From positions 496,001 to 560,000 of the forward strand of contig NZ_JAFMZO010000002.1 in NCBI RefSeq assembly GCF_024436395.1: a stretch of 64,000 nucleotides of DNA, in the 5' to 3' direction. Each line of letters begins with the position of its first letter. The first letter of the stretch is position 1. Below, in pieces: positions 15,806 to 25,319 of the stretch. Source of the stretch: Paradesertivirga mongoliensis (lineage in GTDB: Bacteria; Bacteroidota; Bacteroidia; Sphingobacteriales; Sphingobacteriaceae). The notes below the pieces were generated by a model that saw nothing but the letters and a program-made list of their open reading frames with translations, was not told the DNA's origin and did no database searches. Made by a program: the position numbers and the translations under genes.

Positions 15806-16609
15806 TTAAACGGATCTGAATAACGAGAAAAACTGTACAGAAATTACTTCCTCGAGGAAGATCAGAAACATCGCAATAACGACTGAAGAGTTAGCTGCCT
15901 TTCCTACTCCTTCGGTTCCTTTAGACGAATTGTATCCCTGGTAACAGCCTACCACCCCGATGGTAAAACCGAATATAATGGCTTTGAAGGTTGAGGCTAT
16001 GATATCAAGAAAGGTGATCGACTCAAGCGAAGATTGAAAAAAAGCAGCCGCGCTGGTACCCTCGTTAACCGTTACGTTTAACAGCGCTCCAAGCATGCCA
16101 ACCATAGCGGTATAGAACGTGAGGATAGGAATAGTTATGGTAGCAGCCAATACACGGGTAGAAACCAAAAATTTAAAGGGGTTAGTTGCCGATACTTCCA
16201 TAGCATCAATTTGCTCAGTTACCCGCATAGAGCCTAACTCGGCGCCGATGCTGGATCCAACTTTTCCGGCAGCAATTAGCCCGGTTAACAGCGGTGCCAA
16301 CGTTCTGAGCAAAGCTATAGCCACCAGCGAAGGCAGCCAGGAAGTGGCCCCAAACTCGGATAGCGACGGCCTGCTCTGCTTTGTAAAAACCATCCCGGTT
16401 ATAAATCCGGTAGTTGAAATTAACAGCAACGACCTGTATCCAATATTATAACACTGATTTATCAGCTCGCGACCTTCGTAAGGAGGTAAAAACCCTTCCT
16501 TAAAGAAGCGAACAATAAACTGTCCTACATCAAAAAGAGTTAGAAACATTCTGGTTATTTTACCCGGACGTTTTGCGGTCTTCGCCGGATTGCTGCCTCT
16601 TTTTTTCAT
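15806..16609 (-). CDS. mlaE: MlaE-type ABC transporter permease
   Basis: From the ATG at 16609 (MKKRGSNPAK) the protein has 267 residues; an upstream in-frame start at 16654 is possible. After a basic N-terminus it has the MlaE family core. This comprises an amphipathic entry helix (FLPPYEGRELINQCYNIGYRSLLLIS), the GMVFTKQS segment, and the coupling-helix region AAGKVGSSIGAELGSMRVTEQIDAMEV, which contacts the ATPase. The last helices end FLIFLEEVISVQFF. It is the first gene of the Mla operon. No MlaC or MlaB gene is visible next to it, which is common in Bacteroidota. Confidence 0.93.
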   Translation of the reverse strand: MKKRGSNPAKTAKRPGKITRMFLTLFDVGQFIVRFFKEGFLPPYEGRELINQCYNIGYRSLLLISTTGFITGMVFTKQSRPSLSEFGATSWLPSLVAIALLRTLAPLLTGLIAAGKVGSSIGAELGSMRVTEQIDAMEVSATNPFKFLVSTRVLAATITIPILTFYTAMVGMLGALLNVTVNEGTSAAAFFQSSLESITFLDIIASTFKAIIFGFTIGVVGCYQGYNSSKGTEGVGKAANSSVVIAMFLIFLEEVISVQFFSLFRSV

Positions 16610-16857
16610 TAATATACTTGCGTTATAGCACAACCTGACGGATGATGATTGCAATGAAGGTTAACCAACCAAAAGTCTAAATGTTCCAACGGAAAAACCG
16701 GGAATACATTACATTTTAAGGCCACCCACCCGTCCGGATTTTTTTTAATTTTTAAAAACTGTATTAAAGATGAATGGGTATTATTCGGGTAATCAAGGTG
16801 CTGCCCGGTGCTTTGATTACATAATGAAACATTTACATCTAATTTTTTGCAAAGCTA

Positions 16858-17118
16858 TGAAAAATTTAAAGAATGCATCAATTACACTGCTGCTGGCAGG
16901 GCTTATTGCAGCTTGCTCATCAACACGAACGGGAACAGGTGCCGGCGTTTGACCTCCAGTACATGAGGATGATGCTTCAGGACCATCAGCAGGCAATTGA
17001 ATTATTAACTGCCGCATCTCAATCAACAGATCCGGAAGTAAGGGCATATGCGTTGAAAACACTGCCTGCTAAATCTCATTTCAACCACGCCAGAAGCGTG
17101 CACAACCGGGCTTATTAA
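16858..17118 (+). pseudogene. Decayed DUF4142 lipoprotein gene
   Basis: The ATG at 16858 opens a good lipoprotein signal (LLLAGLIAACSSTRTG), but the frame stops at 16952. In another frame the sequence continues as PAFDLQYMRMMLQDHQQ and ALKTLPAKSHFNHA to 17118. That is the end of a DUF4142 domain (FDxxYMxxMxxDHxxxxELF, FAxKTLPxLxxH). The central part of the domain is missing and the two pieces are out of frame, so an internal deletion with frameshift has inactivated the gene. A sequencing error alone would not explain the missing middle. Confidence 0.65.
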
Positions 17119-17481
17119 ATGAAGCTTCAGCGTACAGAGGAGGATGTTTCAAAAGCCGTTCCGTCAATAGTGCTTATCTAATGTTGTCGCAACGAAGTAC
17201 CGAGCCCAAATGCTCAACCGATACCAGCTGTCGGATTATTACGACTGTTGAAACCCCCGCCTTTTAAAACTTACCGCACATCTACTGACGCTGAGTAATT
17301 TACGGGAATAAAAACAGGTAATTATCTAAGAACTTGCAGTACTTCCCACCTTTTTCTTCCAAAAGATTCGCGATACCTTTGTAATACTATGAAAAAGATC
17401 GAAGCTGGCCGTTCCTCCAATTTGTATTGACCAGACAGCCAGCATTTTCTGTCGTTCCATTTATCTGCAAAACATGAAAAC
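17119..17481. other. Intergenic region, 363 bp
   Basis: No gene of normal size is seen. It contains a candidate -7 box at 17374-17381. A 13-codon ORF starts at 17390 and ends TGA, which could be a leader peptide or chance. The sequence after the DUF4142 remnant looks non-coding in all frames. Confidence 0.5.
17374..17381 (+). promoter_or_regulatory. Candidate -7 box TACCTTTG
   Basis: TACCTTTG matches the Bacteroidota -7 consensus TAnnTTTG exactly. A T-rich stretch at 17351-17356 is the only -33 candidate. It would drive the 17482-18735 gene group with a 5' leader of about 95 nt. Confidence 0.35.
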
Positions 17482-17769
17482 ATGCACCATCGTACCAAGT
17501 ACCTTGTTCTAATTTATAAAGACCTACCCGATACCGACTTTTTATGTGAATGTAATGGCGGAATCAGGCTCAAAATCACGAAAGTAAATAAGCGTCGATT
17601 TTTTGAATTGTCGAGAAAATCGCTTTGCGCAATCGTAGACACATGCGTATTGGTTTTTGAGGACGTTAGTCACTCTTTAGTTTCGAAGAATGACATATTA
17701 AGGGCAATATCCTGGTATAAGAAATGGAGGGGTGAGCCAAGGATGTTACTACTAAATGCCGATCACTAA
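17482..17769 (+). CDS. Hypothetical protein (95 aa)
   Basis: This 95-residue soluble protein begins MHHRTKYLVLIYKDLPDTD. It contains CECNGGIRLKITKVNKRRFFELSRK and ends WYKKWRGEPRMLLLN. It is basic, without a signal peptide or membrane helix. The 17756 start of the receiver gene overlaps its end by 14 nt (or an internal ATG follows by 1 nt), so the two are likely cotranscribed and may act together. I recognise no family. Confidence 0.6.
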   Translation: MHHRTKYLVLIYKDLPDTDFLCECNGGIRLKITKVNKRRFFELSRKSLCAIVDTCVLVFEDVSHSLVSKNDILRAISWYKKWRGEPRMLLLNADH

Positions 17770-18163
17770 TATGGGGAGGAAAATTGTATTGATTCAGGAC
17801 GACATGGACTGCCAGGAAATTATGCGCATTATTTTAGAAAATGATGGATTTGAAGTCTTATCGCCCCCTTGTAAGCAGGAATTATTCAAGGCAAACCCAG
17901 ATTATGATCTGGCTATTATAGATGAATATGCTGTGGGAAAAACCGGACTTCAAATTTGCAAACAACTAAAGGAAGATGAAGAAACCTGTAATATTCCAGT
18001 AGTTCTTAGCTCTGCCGGAACAGAGCTGGAAAGTGCGGCCATATCCTGCCATGCAGACCGCTACCTTGTAAAACCCTTTGACATTAACTACTTTTTAAAG
18101 CTCGTCAACAGCCTGCCAGGTAAAAACCATCTCCCCGGAGCTTCTGCCGCAAACCATCACTAA
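17756..18163 (+). CDS. Stand-alone response regulator receiver protein
   Basis: This 135-residue single receiver domain lacks an output module. The phosphorylation site is complete: the acidic pair in KIVLIQDDMD, the phosphoacceptor Asp in DLAIIDEYAVGKTG, Ser in VVLSSAGTE and Lys in YLVKPFD. The ATG at 17771 (MGRKIVLIQ) may be the true start, because the domain begins there. No kinase gene is adjacent. Single-domain receivers act by protein contact or as phosphate sinks; the partner is unknown. It is followed by two small unknown genes on the same strand. Confidence 0.88.
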   Translation: MPITNMGRKIVLIQDDMDCQEIMRIILENDGFEVLSPPCKQELFKANPDYDLAIIDEYAVGKTGLQICKQLKEDEETCNIPVVLSSAGTELESAAISCHADRYLVKPFDINYFLKLVNSLPGKNHLPGASAANHH

Positions 18164-18187
18164 GCTGAATTTAATTTTTTTATCCAT

Positions 18188-18388
18188 ATGAAACCTCAAC
18201 AGAACATCGCCAACGTAATGACCGACTTTTTTAATCATCTGCCAGACCCCCTGCTAAGCTCGTCACCAGCCATATTTGCCGACGTTAGCGTTGAAGGTGA
18301 ACCGCTAAAGTTGATGGCACAAAAGATTAAAGGACAATCAGGACTTACCTGGAAAGTCAGCCCAATAGTTCCGTCGGGGATGAGATGA
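18188..18388 (+). CDS. Hypothetical protein (66 aa)
   Basis: This short soluble ORF (MKPQQNIANVMTDFFNHLPD...) ends KVSPIVPSGMR. It follows the receiver gene by 24 nt, and its stop overlaps the next start as ATGA, which supports translation of both. There is no signal peptide and no known motif. Confidence 0.5.
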   Translation: MKPQQNIANVMTDFFNHLPDPLLSSSPAIFADVSVEGEPLKLMAQKIKGQSGLTWKVSPIVPSGMR

Positions 18389-18735
18389 CCTCTTCCGGGA
18401 GCAACATAAGAATAAGCAATAACAAAGAGGGTATGTATTTGAAATTCAGAACTACTCGATCAGTACCAAAAAGGGTATTGTGTGAAACTACACTTTTTGT
18501 CGATGGAATTCCGGCGTATTACGACTTAATCCGGGAGGGAATAAAATTTAGTTACTCCCCATCTTACGAGAATGTGATTGATCCATTACCCCGTTTTACC
18601 ATTTGGAATGATGGTTTCGACTGGTTTATTGATTCTCCGGACATTGACAGTATTGATCGGGAGACCATAACACTTGCTATAAAAGAGATTGACAGTGATT
18701 GTTTGCCTAACCGGACTAACCCAAATCTCTCTTAA
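18385..18735 (+). CDS. Hypothetical protein (116 aa)
   Basis: This 116-residue protein overlaps the previous ORF by 4 nt (ATGA). It has an acidic C-terminal half containing FTIWNDGFDWFIDSPDIDSIDRETI and no membrane segment or signal peptide. It is codirectional with the solitary receiver gene and the two other small genes of the group. It ends directly at the stop of the convergent HD-domain gene with no spacing. The family is not recognised. Confidence 0.55.
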   Translation: MTSSGSNIRISNNKEGMYLKFRTTRSVPKRVLCETTLFVDGIPAYYDLIREGIKFSYSPSYENVIDPLPRFTIWNDGFDWFIDSPDIDSIDRETITLAIKEIDSDCLPNRTNPNLS

Positions 18736-20811
18736 CTAAATATCGTAGTCAATTCTGATATGGTAAATGCTCATTAACATGTTCTTAAATATCGACTTGA
18801 TGATGTTTAAGTCTTTTAAAGTGATATTACTATTATTCAGCTGACCCTGCTCCAGTTTATAATCAATGATGCGGTCAACCAGCGAACTGATACTTTCTGC
18901 ATCGGGTTCTTTTAAACTCCTCGAAGCAGCTTCTACAGAGTCGGCCAGCATCAAAACACCGGTTTCTTTCGAAAACGGAATAGGCCCCGGATACCGGAAA
19001 ATATTTTCATCGATAAACTTTTCCGGAAAATTCTTTAAAAACGACTGATAGAAATAATCCATCCGGGTATTTCCGTGATGCGTTTTTATGAAGTCGATGA
19101 TTAATTCGGGCAAGTTGTTTCTACGGGCTATCTCTACCCCCTTGTTTACATGGCGAATGATGATCTGCGCGCTTTCTTCGTATGATAAATTATCGTGCGG
19201 ATTGCCCCCTTTATTTTGGTTTTCTATGAAATATTGTGGATTCTCCATCTTCCCGATGTCGTGATAAAGAGCCCCCGCCCTTACCAGCAAGGCATTACCT
19301 CCAATATTGAAAATCGCCGCTTCAGCAAGATTTGCTACCTGCAGAGAATGCTGGAACGTTCCTGGGGCCTTGTAGGAAAGTTCTCTCAATAGTTTTGAGT
19401 TAGTATTGGTAATTTCCATCAGACTCACGTCTGAAGTAATGCCAAAAACACGCTCAAAAGCATAAATCAAAGGATAAGCCAGAAGGGATAAAACCACGCT
19501 AGGTATAAACGGCACAAAACTGTACCAATCCATGTTAATCAGCGAGCCATTTCTCAACAATGAAATCCCTAAAAAGGCTACGAAATAGCTTCCTAAAATA
19601 AGCAATGCTGAAGTTAAGAACTGTTCCCGCTTTACCAGATTCTTGATACTATAAATAGCGGTAATGCCCGCAATGGTTTGTAAAAACGTAAATTCAAAAC
19701 TGTTCGACACCACAAAACCTGCTATCAGAACCACCAGCAGGTGAATGTTTAGCGCCAGACGGGTATCGAATAAAATTCTGATAATGATTGGAACAATACA
19801 ATAGGGGATATAGTAGACACTGGGTATTTTAAGCTTTATAGCCCATGTCAAAAAGATCAGCATACTTGTAATAACAAGCAGAATTAAAGAAAGCTGACGA
19901 TTATCGCTGTAAATGTCTTTTCTGAAAAGGTATAAGAACACAATAAGCAGCATTACAACTAAGCCCACTAAGAGAAACTGCCCGAAGAAAATCAGCGTTT
20001 TATTGCCATTAATTTTCGCATCCTGCTCGTAAGTCTCTTTTAGCGATTCTAGCTTTTGATAAATTTCGGGAGTTATAACCGAACCGCTGGACACAATGGA
20101 TTCTCCCTTTTGCACCATTCCGCGGGTAAGAGAAATATTATTTAAAGCTTCGCTTTCTACCTTGTCGCTTAGTTGCTCATCATAAATATAGTTCTGTTGA
20201 ATATGATCACTAATTAAGCCCAAAAGCCATGCTTGATTCTTAATATCACTATGAATCTTTAATTGCTCCGCGGCATATTGCAACGCTTTCTCGGGACTTA
20301 ATACCTCAACAGAACTAAGCTGCCGTGATACATTATCTGTTAGAAGATTAAAATTGTAATGTGTGCCATGTCGCTGAAATTTCTTACTCAAACTCATCAC
20401 GCCCTGGCTATAGATATCGGTTAAAATAGCCGTCCCCACATCCTTATATAAGTTTTTCAATCTGAGATTTTGCCCAGACATATTCCACTTTAGTTCAAGG
20501 TCGGTAGCGAAGCCTTCCAGGCTCTTTTGAGCAAACTGCTGATTATTTTGATAAACCGGTAAAACAGCTTTCAACACCTCCGCTCTATCGGTATTAATCT
20601 CTTCCTGAGTTTTTTCTATCGCGAAGCTGTAAGGCGAGATCAGATCTTTATGCTGCCAGATCTTTCCCTTCTCGTATTCAAATCTGAAGCGGGCGTGTTT
20701 AGGTAAAATTGCAGTAATAACCAACACACAAACTATCATCATCACATACTTCGAAGCAGATGAATATTTCCGGTATAAAATAAGATGAGAGTTCTTTCTA
20801 AATTTTGCCAC
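18736..20811 (-). CDS. PgpH-type HD-domain membrane phosphohydrolase
   Basis: This 691-residue protein has one N-terminal membrane helix, a large extracytoplasmic 7TMR-HDED-like domain (about 45-270), seven hydrophobic segments (about 275-465) and a cytosolic HD domain. The HD residues are visible in GALYHDIGKMENPQYFIENQ, after QHSLQVANLAE, with later HHGNTRMDYFYQ. The order 7TMR-HDED, 7TM, HD is that of PgpH, a cyclic-di-AMP phosphodiesterase in Firmicutes. c-di-AMP hydrolysis is therefore the likely activity, by family inference. Two candidate -7 boxes lie upstream. Confidence 0.9.
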   Translation of the reverse strand: MAKFRKNSHLILYRKYSSASKYVMMIVCVLVITAILPKHARFRFEYEKGKIWQHKDLISPYSFAIEKTQEEINTDRAEVLKAVLPVYQNNQQFAQKSLEGFATDLELKWNMSGQNLRLKNLYKDVGTAILTDIYSQGVMSLSKKFQRHGTHYNFNLLTDNVSRQLSSVEVLSPEKALQYAAEQLKIHSDIKNQAWLLGLISDHIQQNYIYDEQLSDKVESEALNNISLTRGMVQKGESIVSSGSVITPEIYQKLESLKETYEQDAKINGNKTLIFFGQFLLVGLVVMLLIVFLYLFRKDIYSDNRQLSLILLVITSMLIFLTWAIKLKIPSVYYIPYCIVPIIIRILFDTRLALNIHLLVVLIAGFVVSNSFEFTFLQTIAGITAIYSIKNLVKREQFLTSALLILGSYFVAFLGISLLRNGSLINMDWYSFVPFIPSVVLSLLAYPLIYAFERVFGITSDVSLMEITNTNSKLLRELSYKAPGTFQHSLQVANLAEAAIFNIGGNALLVRAGALYHDIGKMENPQYFIENQNKGGNPHDNLSYEESAQIIIRHVNKGVEIARRNNLPELIIDFIKTHHGNTRMDYFYQSFLKNFPEKFIDENIFRYPGPIPFSKETGVLMLADSVEAASRSLKEPDAESISSLVDRIIDYKLEQGQLNNSNITLKDLNIIKSIFKNMLMSIYHIRIDYDI

Positions 20812-20830
20812 TTCTTAATCCTGATTCAAT

Positions 20831-20838
20831 CAAAAATA
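20831..20838 (-). promoter_or_regulatory. Candidate -7 box TATTTTTG for the HD gene
   Basis: The minus strand reads TATTTTTG 20 nt before the start codon at 20811. A second match, TACTTTTG, lies at 20876-20869. Both fit TAnnTTTG; no convincing -33 element accompanies either, so the assignment is tentative. Confidence 0.3.
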
Positions 20839-20931
20839 GATAAGTTTTCATAATTCGCTAACTTAGTACAAAAGTAGTTTATACTCATCTACAATTATCA
20901 ACGTTTATAAATGAGTTTGAGAAGTGCATCT

Positions 20932-22110
20932 ATGAGAGACGTTTATATCTTATCAGCCGTACGTACGCCTATCGGCAGTTTTGGAGGCAATTTATCGACT
21001 GTACCGGCCACAACATTAGCCGCTGTTGCCATAAAAGGAGCCGTGGAGCAGGCGGGCCTCGAAAGTTCCGCCATCGAAGAAGTGTTTATGGGCAACGTAT
21101 TTCAGGCGAACCTTGGACAAGCTCCGGCCACTCAGGCTGCAAAATTCGCTGGTTTGCCCGATATACCTGCAACAACCGTAAATAAAGTTTGCGCCTCAGG
21201 AATGAAAGCGATAATGCTTGCAGCCCAGGGAATTGCCTTAGGCGATATCGACATAGCTGTGGCAGGCGGCATGGAAAGCATGAGCAATGTACCCTTTTAC
21301 CTGGATAAAGCCCGGCAGGGATATAAACTGGGACATGGGCAGGTAATTGACGGACTTGTAAAAGATGGGCTATGGGATGTTTATAACGATTACCATATGG
21401 GATCTGCGGCCGAGAAGTGTGCTTGCGACTACGGTATAAGTCGCGAAGACCAGGATAATTATGCCATTGAATCTTACAAACGCTCACAAAAAGCGCAAGC
21501 TGAAGGAACGTTTGAAGATGAAATAATTCCGGTAGAGATAACCGGTAAAAAAGGCGAAAAGACCTTAATAGCTATAGATGAAGAGCCCGCGACTGTTAAC
21601 TACGATAAAATAGCCGGACTGAAACCCGTATTTAAAACGCCAGGAACTGTAACCGCTGCTAATGCTTCTACGTTAAACGATGGGGCCGCTGCGCTGGTAA
21701 TGATTAGTGGAGAGAAGATGCGTGAACTGGGGCTGATACCTCTGGCAAAAATCACAGGCTATGCAGACGCACAGCAGCTTCCCGAACACTTTACCACCGC
21801 CCCTTCTAAAGCTATACCGCTGGCGTTGAAAAAAGCCGGAGTAAATATTGAGAAGGTAGATTATTTCGAAATCAACGAAGCGTTTGCGGTAGTGTCGCTG
21901 GCAAATAATAAACTGTTGAATATTGATTCGTCAAAAGTAAACGTTAAGGGTGGAGCTGTATCGCTGGGCCATCCCCTTGGCGCCTCAGGCGCAAGAATAA
22001 TGGTTACGCTAATACATATTTTAAAACAGAATAAGGCAAAAATTGGCGTGGCCGGAATTTGCAACGGCGGCGGCGGCGCCAGTTCTATAGTAATTGAAAA
22101 TACAATATAA
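20932..22110 (+). CDS. Acetyl-CoA C-acetyltransferase (thiolase)
   Basis: From the ATG at 20932 ([19 protein letters not shown]) the protein has 392 residues, the usual thiolase length; an upstream ATG at 20911 would add seven residues. The nucleophile is in [10 protein letters not shown], the catalytic His in EINEAFA and [13 protein letters not shown], and the second Cys in [10 protein letters not shown]. It condenses two acetyl-CoA or cleaves acetoacetyl-CoA. The stop overlaps the start of the next gene by one base (TAATG). Confidence 0.93.
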   Translation: MRDVYILSAVRTPIGSFGGNLSTVPATTLAAVAIKGAVEQAGLESSAIEEVFMGNVFQANLGQAPATQAAKFAGLPDIPATTVNKVCASGMKAIMLAAQGIALGDIDIAVAGGMESMSNVPFYLDKARQGYKLGHGQVIDGLVKDGLWDVYNDYHMGSAAEKCACDYGISREDQDNYAIESYKRSQKAQAEGTFEDEIIPVEITGKKGEKTLIAIDEEPATVNYDKIAGLKPVFKTPGTVTAANASTLNDGAAALVMISGEKMRELGLIPLAKITGYADAQQLPEHFTTAPSKAIPLALKKAGVNIEKVDYFEINEAFAVVSLANNKLLNIDSSKVNVKGGAVSLGHPLGASGARIMVTLIHILKQNKAKIGVAGICNGGGGASSIVIENTI

Positions 22111-23024
22111 TGAAGTTTTTTTTTTCGGTAGTACTTATTTTAGTCAGTCTCACTGTAAACGCGCAACATTCTGCCCAAACTAAAACTAAACAGCAGTTTG
22201 ATGTGTACCTGGACAGTCTGAAAAAACTAAGCTTTCAGGTCATTAATAATCCCGCTGAACCGGAACGCTATAATGCAAATTATAAGATGGTTAAGACGCT
22301 GATCAGCACACTGCAACTTCCTAACTCGTTCAATCTGAGTTTCGACTCTTTAAAAACCATCTCGGTACTCACCTCTCCCGACCGCCGTTTCAGAATTTTC
22401 ACCTGGCATGTAATGAATCAGGATGGAAGCTATCGGTATTACGGAACCGTGCAGATGAACAGTCCAAACGGTAAACTACAAATGTTTCCACTGGTAGACC
22501 ATTCTCACGAACAAAAAAGTCCGCAAGACAGTGTAACCACCAATTCAAATTGGTATGGCTCGCAGTATTACAAAATAATACCAGTGCTTTATAACGTGCG
22601 CACGCCGTATTATATTCTGCTTGGATGGAAAGGAAACACAGTAAAATCGACTAAAAAAGTGATTGAAGTATTGTCTTTTAAAGACAATAAGGCTGTTTTT
22701 GGAATGCCTGTTTTTGACGGAGATAAAGAAAACGTCGGTAAAAAGAGAATCGTTTTTGAATACAACAGACAAGTTTCTTTACTGCTGAATTATCTTCCCA
22801 GGGAGGGGACTATTGTTTTTGATCACCTTGCTCCACCTGATCCTAAGATGAAGGCCATGACCGACCTCTACGGACCTGACCTGTCGTATGATGGATACAA
22901 ACTGGTAAACGGAAGATGGAAGTTCGTGCCCGATCTTCAGTTGAAAAATTCTCCTTCAGAACTCGATGAAGAATTTAACGATCCCAAAAAGCCGACAAAA
23001 GGCGTGGTAAACAAAGTCAGATAG
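22110..23024 (+). CDS. Exported protein of unknown function (304 aa)
   Basis: A signal peptide ([19 protein letters not shown]) is followed by a 285-residue soluble domain. Recognisable stretches are SFDSLKTISVLTSPDRRFRIFTWHV, YYGTVQMN, YYILLGWKG and GPDLSYDGYKLVNGRWKFV. This layout recurs in Bacteroidota hypothetical proteins, with alternating beta strands ending in GRWKF. It overlaps the thiolase stop by one base and precedes the DPP-IV gene by 31 nt, so it may share a transcript with either. The function is unknown. Confidence 0.75.
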   Translation: MKFFFSVVLILVSLTVNAQHSAQTKTKQQFDVYLDSLKKLSFQVINNPAEPERYNANYKMVKTLISTLQLPNSFNLSFDSLKTISVLTSPDRRFRIFTWHVMNQDGSYRYYGTVQMNSPNGKLQMFPLVDHSHEQKSPQDSVTTNSNWYGSQYYKIIPVLYNVRTPYYILLGWKGNTVKSTKKVIEVLSFKDNKAVFGMPVFDGDKENVGKKRIVFEYNRQVSLLLNYLPREGTIVFDHLAPPDPKMKAMTDLYGPDLSYDGYKLVNGRWKFVPDLQLKNSPSELDEEFNDPKKPTKGVVNKVR

Positions 23025-23055
23025 TTTCTGTTAAGTATTCTAAGCCAATATAAAC

Positions 23056-25260
23056 GTGCCTATGAAGCATCTTTCCTTCAGCGCCTGTTACTTTGTACTT
23101 TTCCAGCTATTTTTTCAAACCGCTTTTTCTCAAACCACGAAGCAAATTACCCTCGAGGATATTTTTCAAAAGAAAACGTTCACAGCGCGAACTATTCAGT
23201 CGCTGCCATCAATGAAAGACGGGAAGAGCTATGTTTCAACCAGATACAATAGAGATGGCGAAAAATACTTAGCCAAGAACAGCTACAGTACAGGCGAAGA
23301 AATCGGCATGCTGTATAAAGAAACTGACCTGATTTACAATGGCGACACGCTGGAACTGAGTGCTGAATTTAGCGAAGATGAAAGAAAGGTGTTGCTTTCA
23401 GCCGATGAAGAACCTCTTTACCGGTATTCGGTAAAGGCCAACTATTACGTTTTTGATATTGCTTCGAAAAAAATAACGCCGGTTTCTACAACAGGAAAAC
23501 AACTATATGCTACATTCTCTCCTGATGCCAGCAAAATAGCTTTTGTGAGAGAAAATAACATTTTTATAAAAGATCTGGTATCAGGTGACGAAAAGCAGAT
23601 AACCAGCGACGGAAAGATCAACCATATCATTAACGGACGGTTAGATTGGGTATATGAAGAAGAATTCGCGTTTGAGAGAGCTTTCTTCTGGAGTCCCGAC
23701 AGCAAAAAAATCGCCTATTATAAGCTCAACGAGACTGAGGTTCCGCAATATTCAATGACGGTTTTTGATAAGCTCTACCCCACTCAATACGTTTATAAAT
23801 ATCCGAAGGCGGGTGAAAAAAACTCTGTTGTAAGTGTTCATTTTTACAATCTTACAGATAACAGCACAACTACAGCCGATATAGGTAAAAATCCAGACCA
23901 GTATATTCCGAGGATTAAATGGACAGCCTCTTCAAATACCCTTTGTATTTTGAGAATGAACCGCCACCAGAACAAACTCGAGTATTTACTTAGTGATGCC
24001 TCTACAGGTCGCTCCAAAGTCATCCTTACAGAAGAAGACGAGCAATATATCGACATTGAAAAAGAACGGCTTACTTTTCTGGACAATGGCAGGCAGTTTA
24101 TAAATGTCAGCGAACGCGACGGTTTTAATCACCTTTATTTGTATGATTTGAACGGAAAAATTATAAAGCAGCTTACTAAAGGAGATTGGGAAGTTACCGA
24201 AGTTTACGGCGTAGATGAGAAAAATGGCATTATCTATTACCAGTCTGCCGAGGTTTCTCCGCTTAGGCGTGATGTCTATTCTATAAAACTGAATGGCACA
24301 AAAAAAACTCGCCTAAGCCAGCGTGAAGGGACAAACGATGCCCGATTCAGTGATAACTTTCAATTTTATATTTTAAGTCATTCGGCAAAGAACACTCCAC
24401 CGTACCTTACCCTGAATGAAAAAGGCGGAAAGCTGATTAAGGTGCTTGAAGACAACAATTCTCTCAAAAAGACGATCCGCGAATTCGGTTATCAGAACGC
24501 AGAGTTTTTCAGCTTTAAAACCTCCGGAAAACTTAATTTAAATGGCTACATGATAAAACCCGCGAACTTTGATCCGCGGAAGAAGTATCCGGTGCTGATG
24601 TATGTTTATGGAGGACCGGGCCATCAGGAGGTTTCGGATAGCTGGAGCAGTTCGGCAAGACCGCTGTGGTTTCAGATGCTGGCCCAAAGAGGTTATATCA
24701 TCGCCTGTGTAGATAATCGGGGAACAGGTTACAGAGGCGCAGCTTTCAGACAGGTCACTTATCTACAACTTGGAAAACACGAAACTACAGACCAAACAGA
24801 AGCCGCTGAATGGTTGTCCCAACAAAGCTACGTAGACCCTTCGCGCATTGGGATCTGGGGTTGGAGCTATGGAGGATATTTATCATCGCTCTGCATCACG
24901 AAAGGTGCTGACATTTTTAAAATGGCAATTGCCGTGGCTCCGGTAACCACCTGGCGTTTCTACGACACCATATATACCGAGCGTTATTTACGCACTCCGC
25001 AAGAAAACCCGGAGGGTTACGATCAGAACTCCCCCATTAATTTTGCGGATCTGCTGAAAGGAAAATTTTTATTGGTTCACGGCACCGGAGACGACAATGT
25101 ACATTTTCAAAACAGTGTGATGTTTTCAGAAGCGCTTATCCAGGCAAACAAACCATTTGAACAGGCGTATTACCCGAATAAAGCACATGGAATCACAGGA
25201 GGAAATGCCAGTATACACTTATATGGCAAAATGACCAGATTCATAGAAGAAAATTTATAG
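23056..25260 (+). CDS. S9 family peptidase, dipeptidyl-peptidase IV type
   Basis: The 734-residue exported protein has a signal peptide ending TAFSQ, a beta-propeller (about 60-480) and an alpha/beta-hydrolase domain. The catalytic Ser is in IGIWGWSYGGYLSS, Asp in VHGTGDDNVHFQNS and His in NKAHGITGG. An EE pair in WVYEEEFAFERAFFWSPDS matches the DPP-IV glutamates that hold the substrate N-terminus. It should release N-terminal X-Pro or X-Ala dipeptides in the periplasm. A POT peptide transporter gene follows on the same strand, which fits peptide scavenging. Confidence 0.94.
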   Translation: MPMKHLSFSACYFVLFQLFFQTAFSQTTKQITLEDIFQKKTFTARTIQSLPSMKDGKSYVSTRYNRDGEKYLAKNSYSTGEEIGMLYKETDLIYNGDTLELSAEFSEDERKVLLSADEEPLYRYSVKANYYVFDIASKKITPVSTTGKQLYATFSPDASKIAFVRENNIFIKDLVSGDEKQITSDGKINHIINGRLDWVYEEEFAFERAFFWSPDSKKIAYYKLNETEVPQYSMTVFDKLYPTQYVYKYPKAGEKNSVVSVHFYNLTDNSTTTADIGKNPDQYIPRIKWTASSNTLCILRMNRHQNKLEYLLSDASTGRSKVILTEEDEQYIDIEKERLTFLDNGRQFINVSERDGFNHLYLYDLNGKIIKQLTKGDWEVTEVYGVDEKNGIIYYQSAEVSPLRRDVYSIKLNGTKKTRLSQREGTNDARFSDNFQFYILSHSAKNTPPYLTLNEKGGKLIKVLEDNNSLKKTIREFGYQNAEFFSFKTSGKLNLNGYMIKPANFDPRKKYPVLMYVYGGPGHQEVSDSWSSSARPLWFQMLAQRGYIIACVDNRGTGYRGAAFRQVTYLQLGKHETTDQTEAAEWLSQQSYVDPSRIGIWGWSYGGYLSSLCITKGADIFKMAIAVAPVTTWRFYDTIYTERYLRTPQENPEGYDQNSPINFADLLKGKFLLVHGTGDDNVHFQNSVMFSEALIQANKPFEQAYYPNKAHGITGGNASIHLYGKMTRFIEENL

Positions 25261-25319
25261 ATTTTCTATACTCGCGTTTTACTAACTCTGATATATTTTA
25301 TACCTTTTAGAAAAAAAAG

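Noticed and set aside
17390-17431. 13-codon leader-like ORF after a promoter-like box
   Set aside because: It is too short to judge and has no attenuator hairpin or run of a single amino acid; noted only within the intergenic entry.
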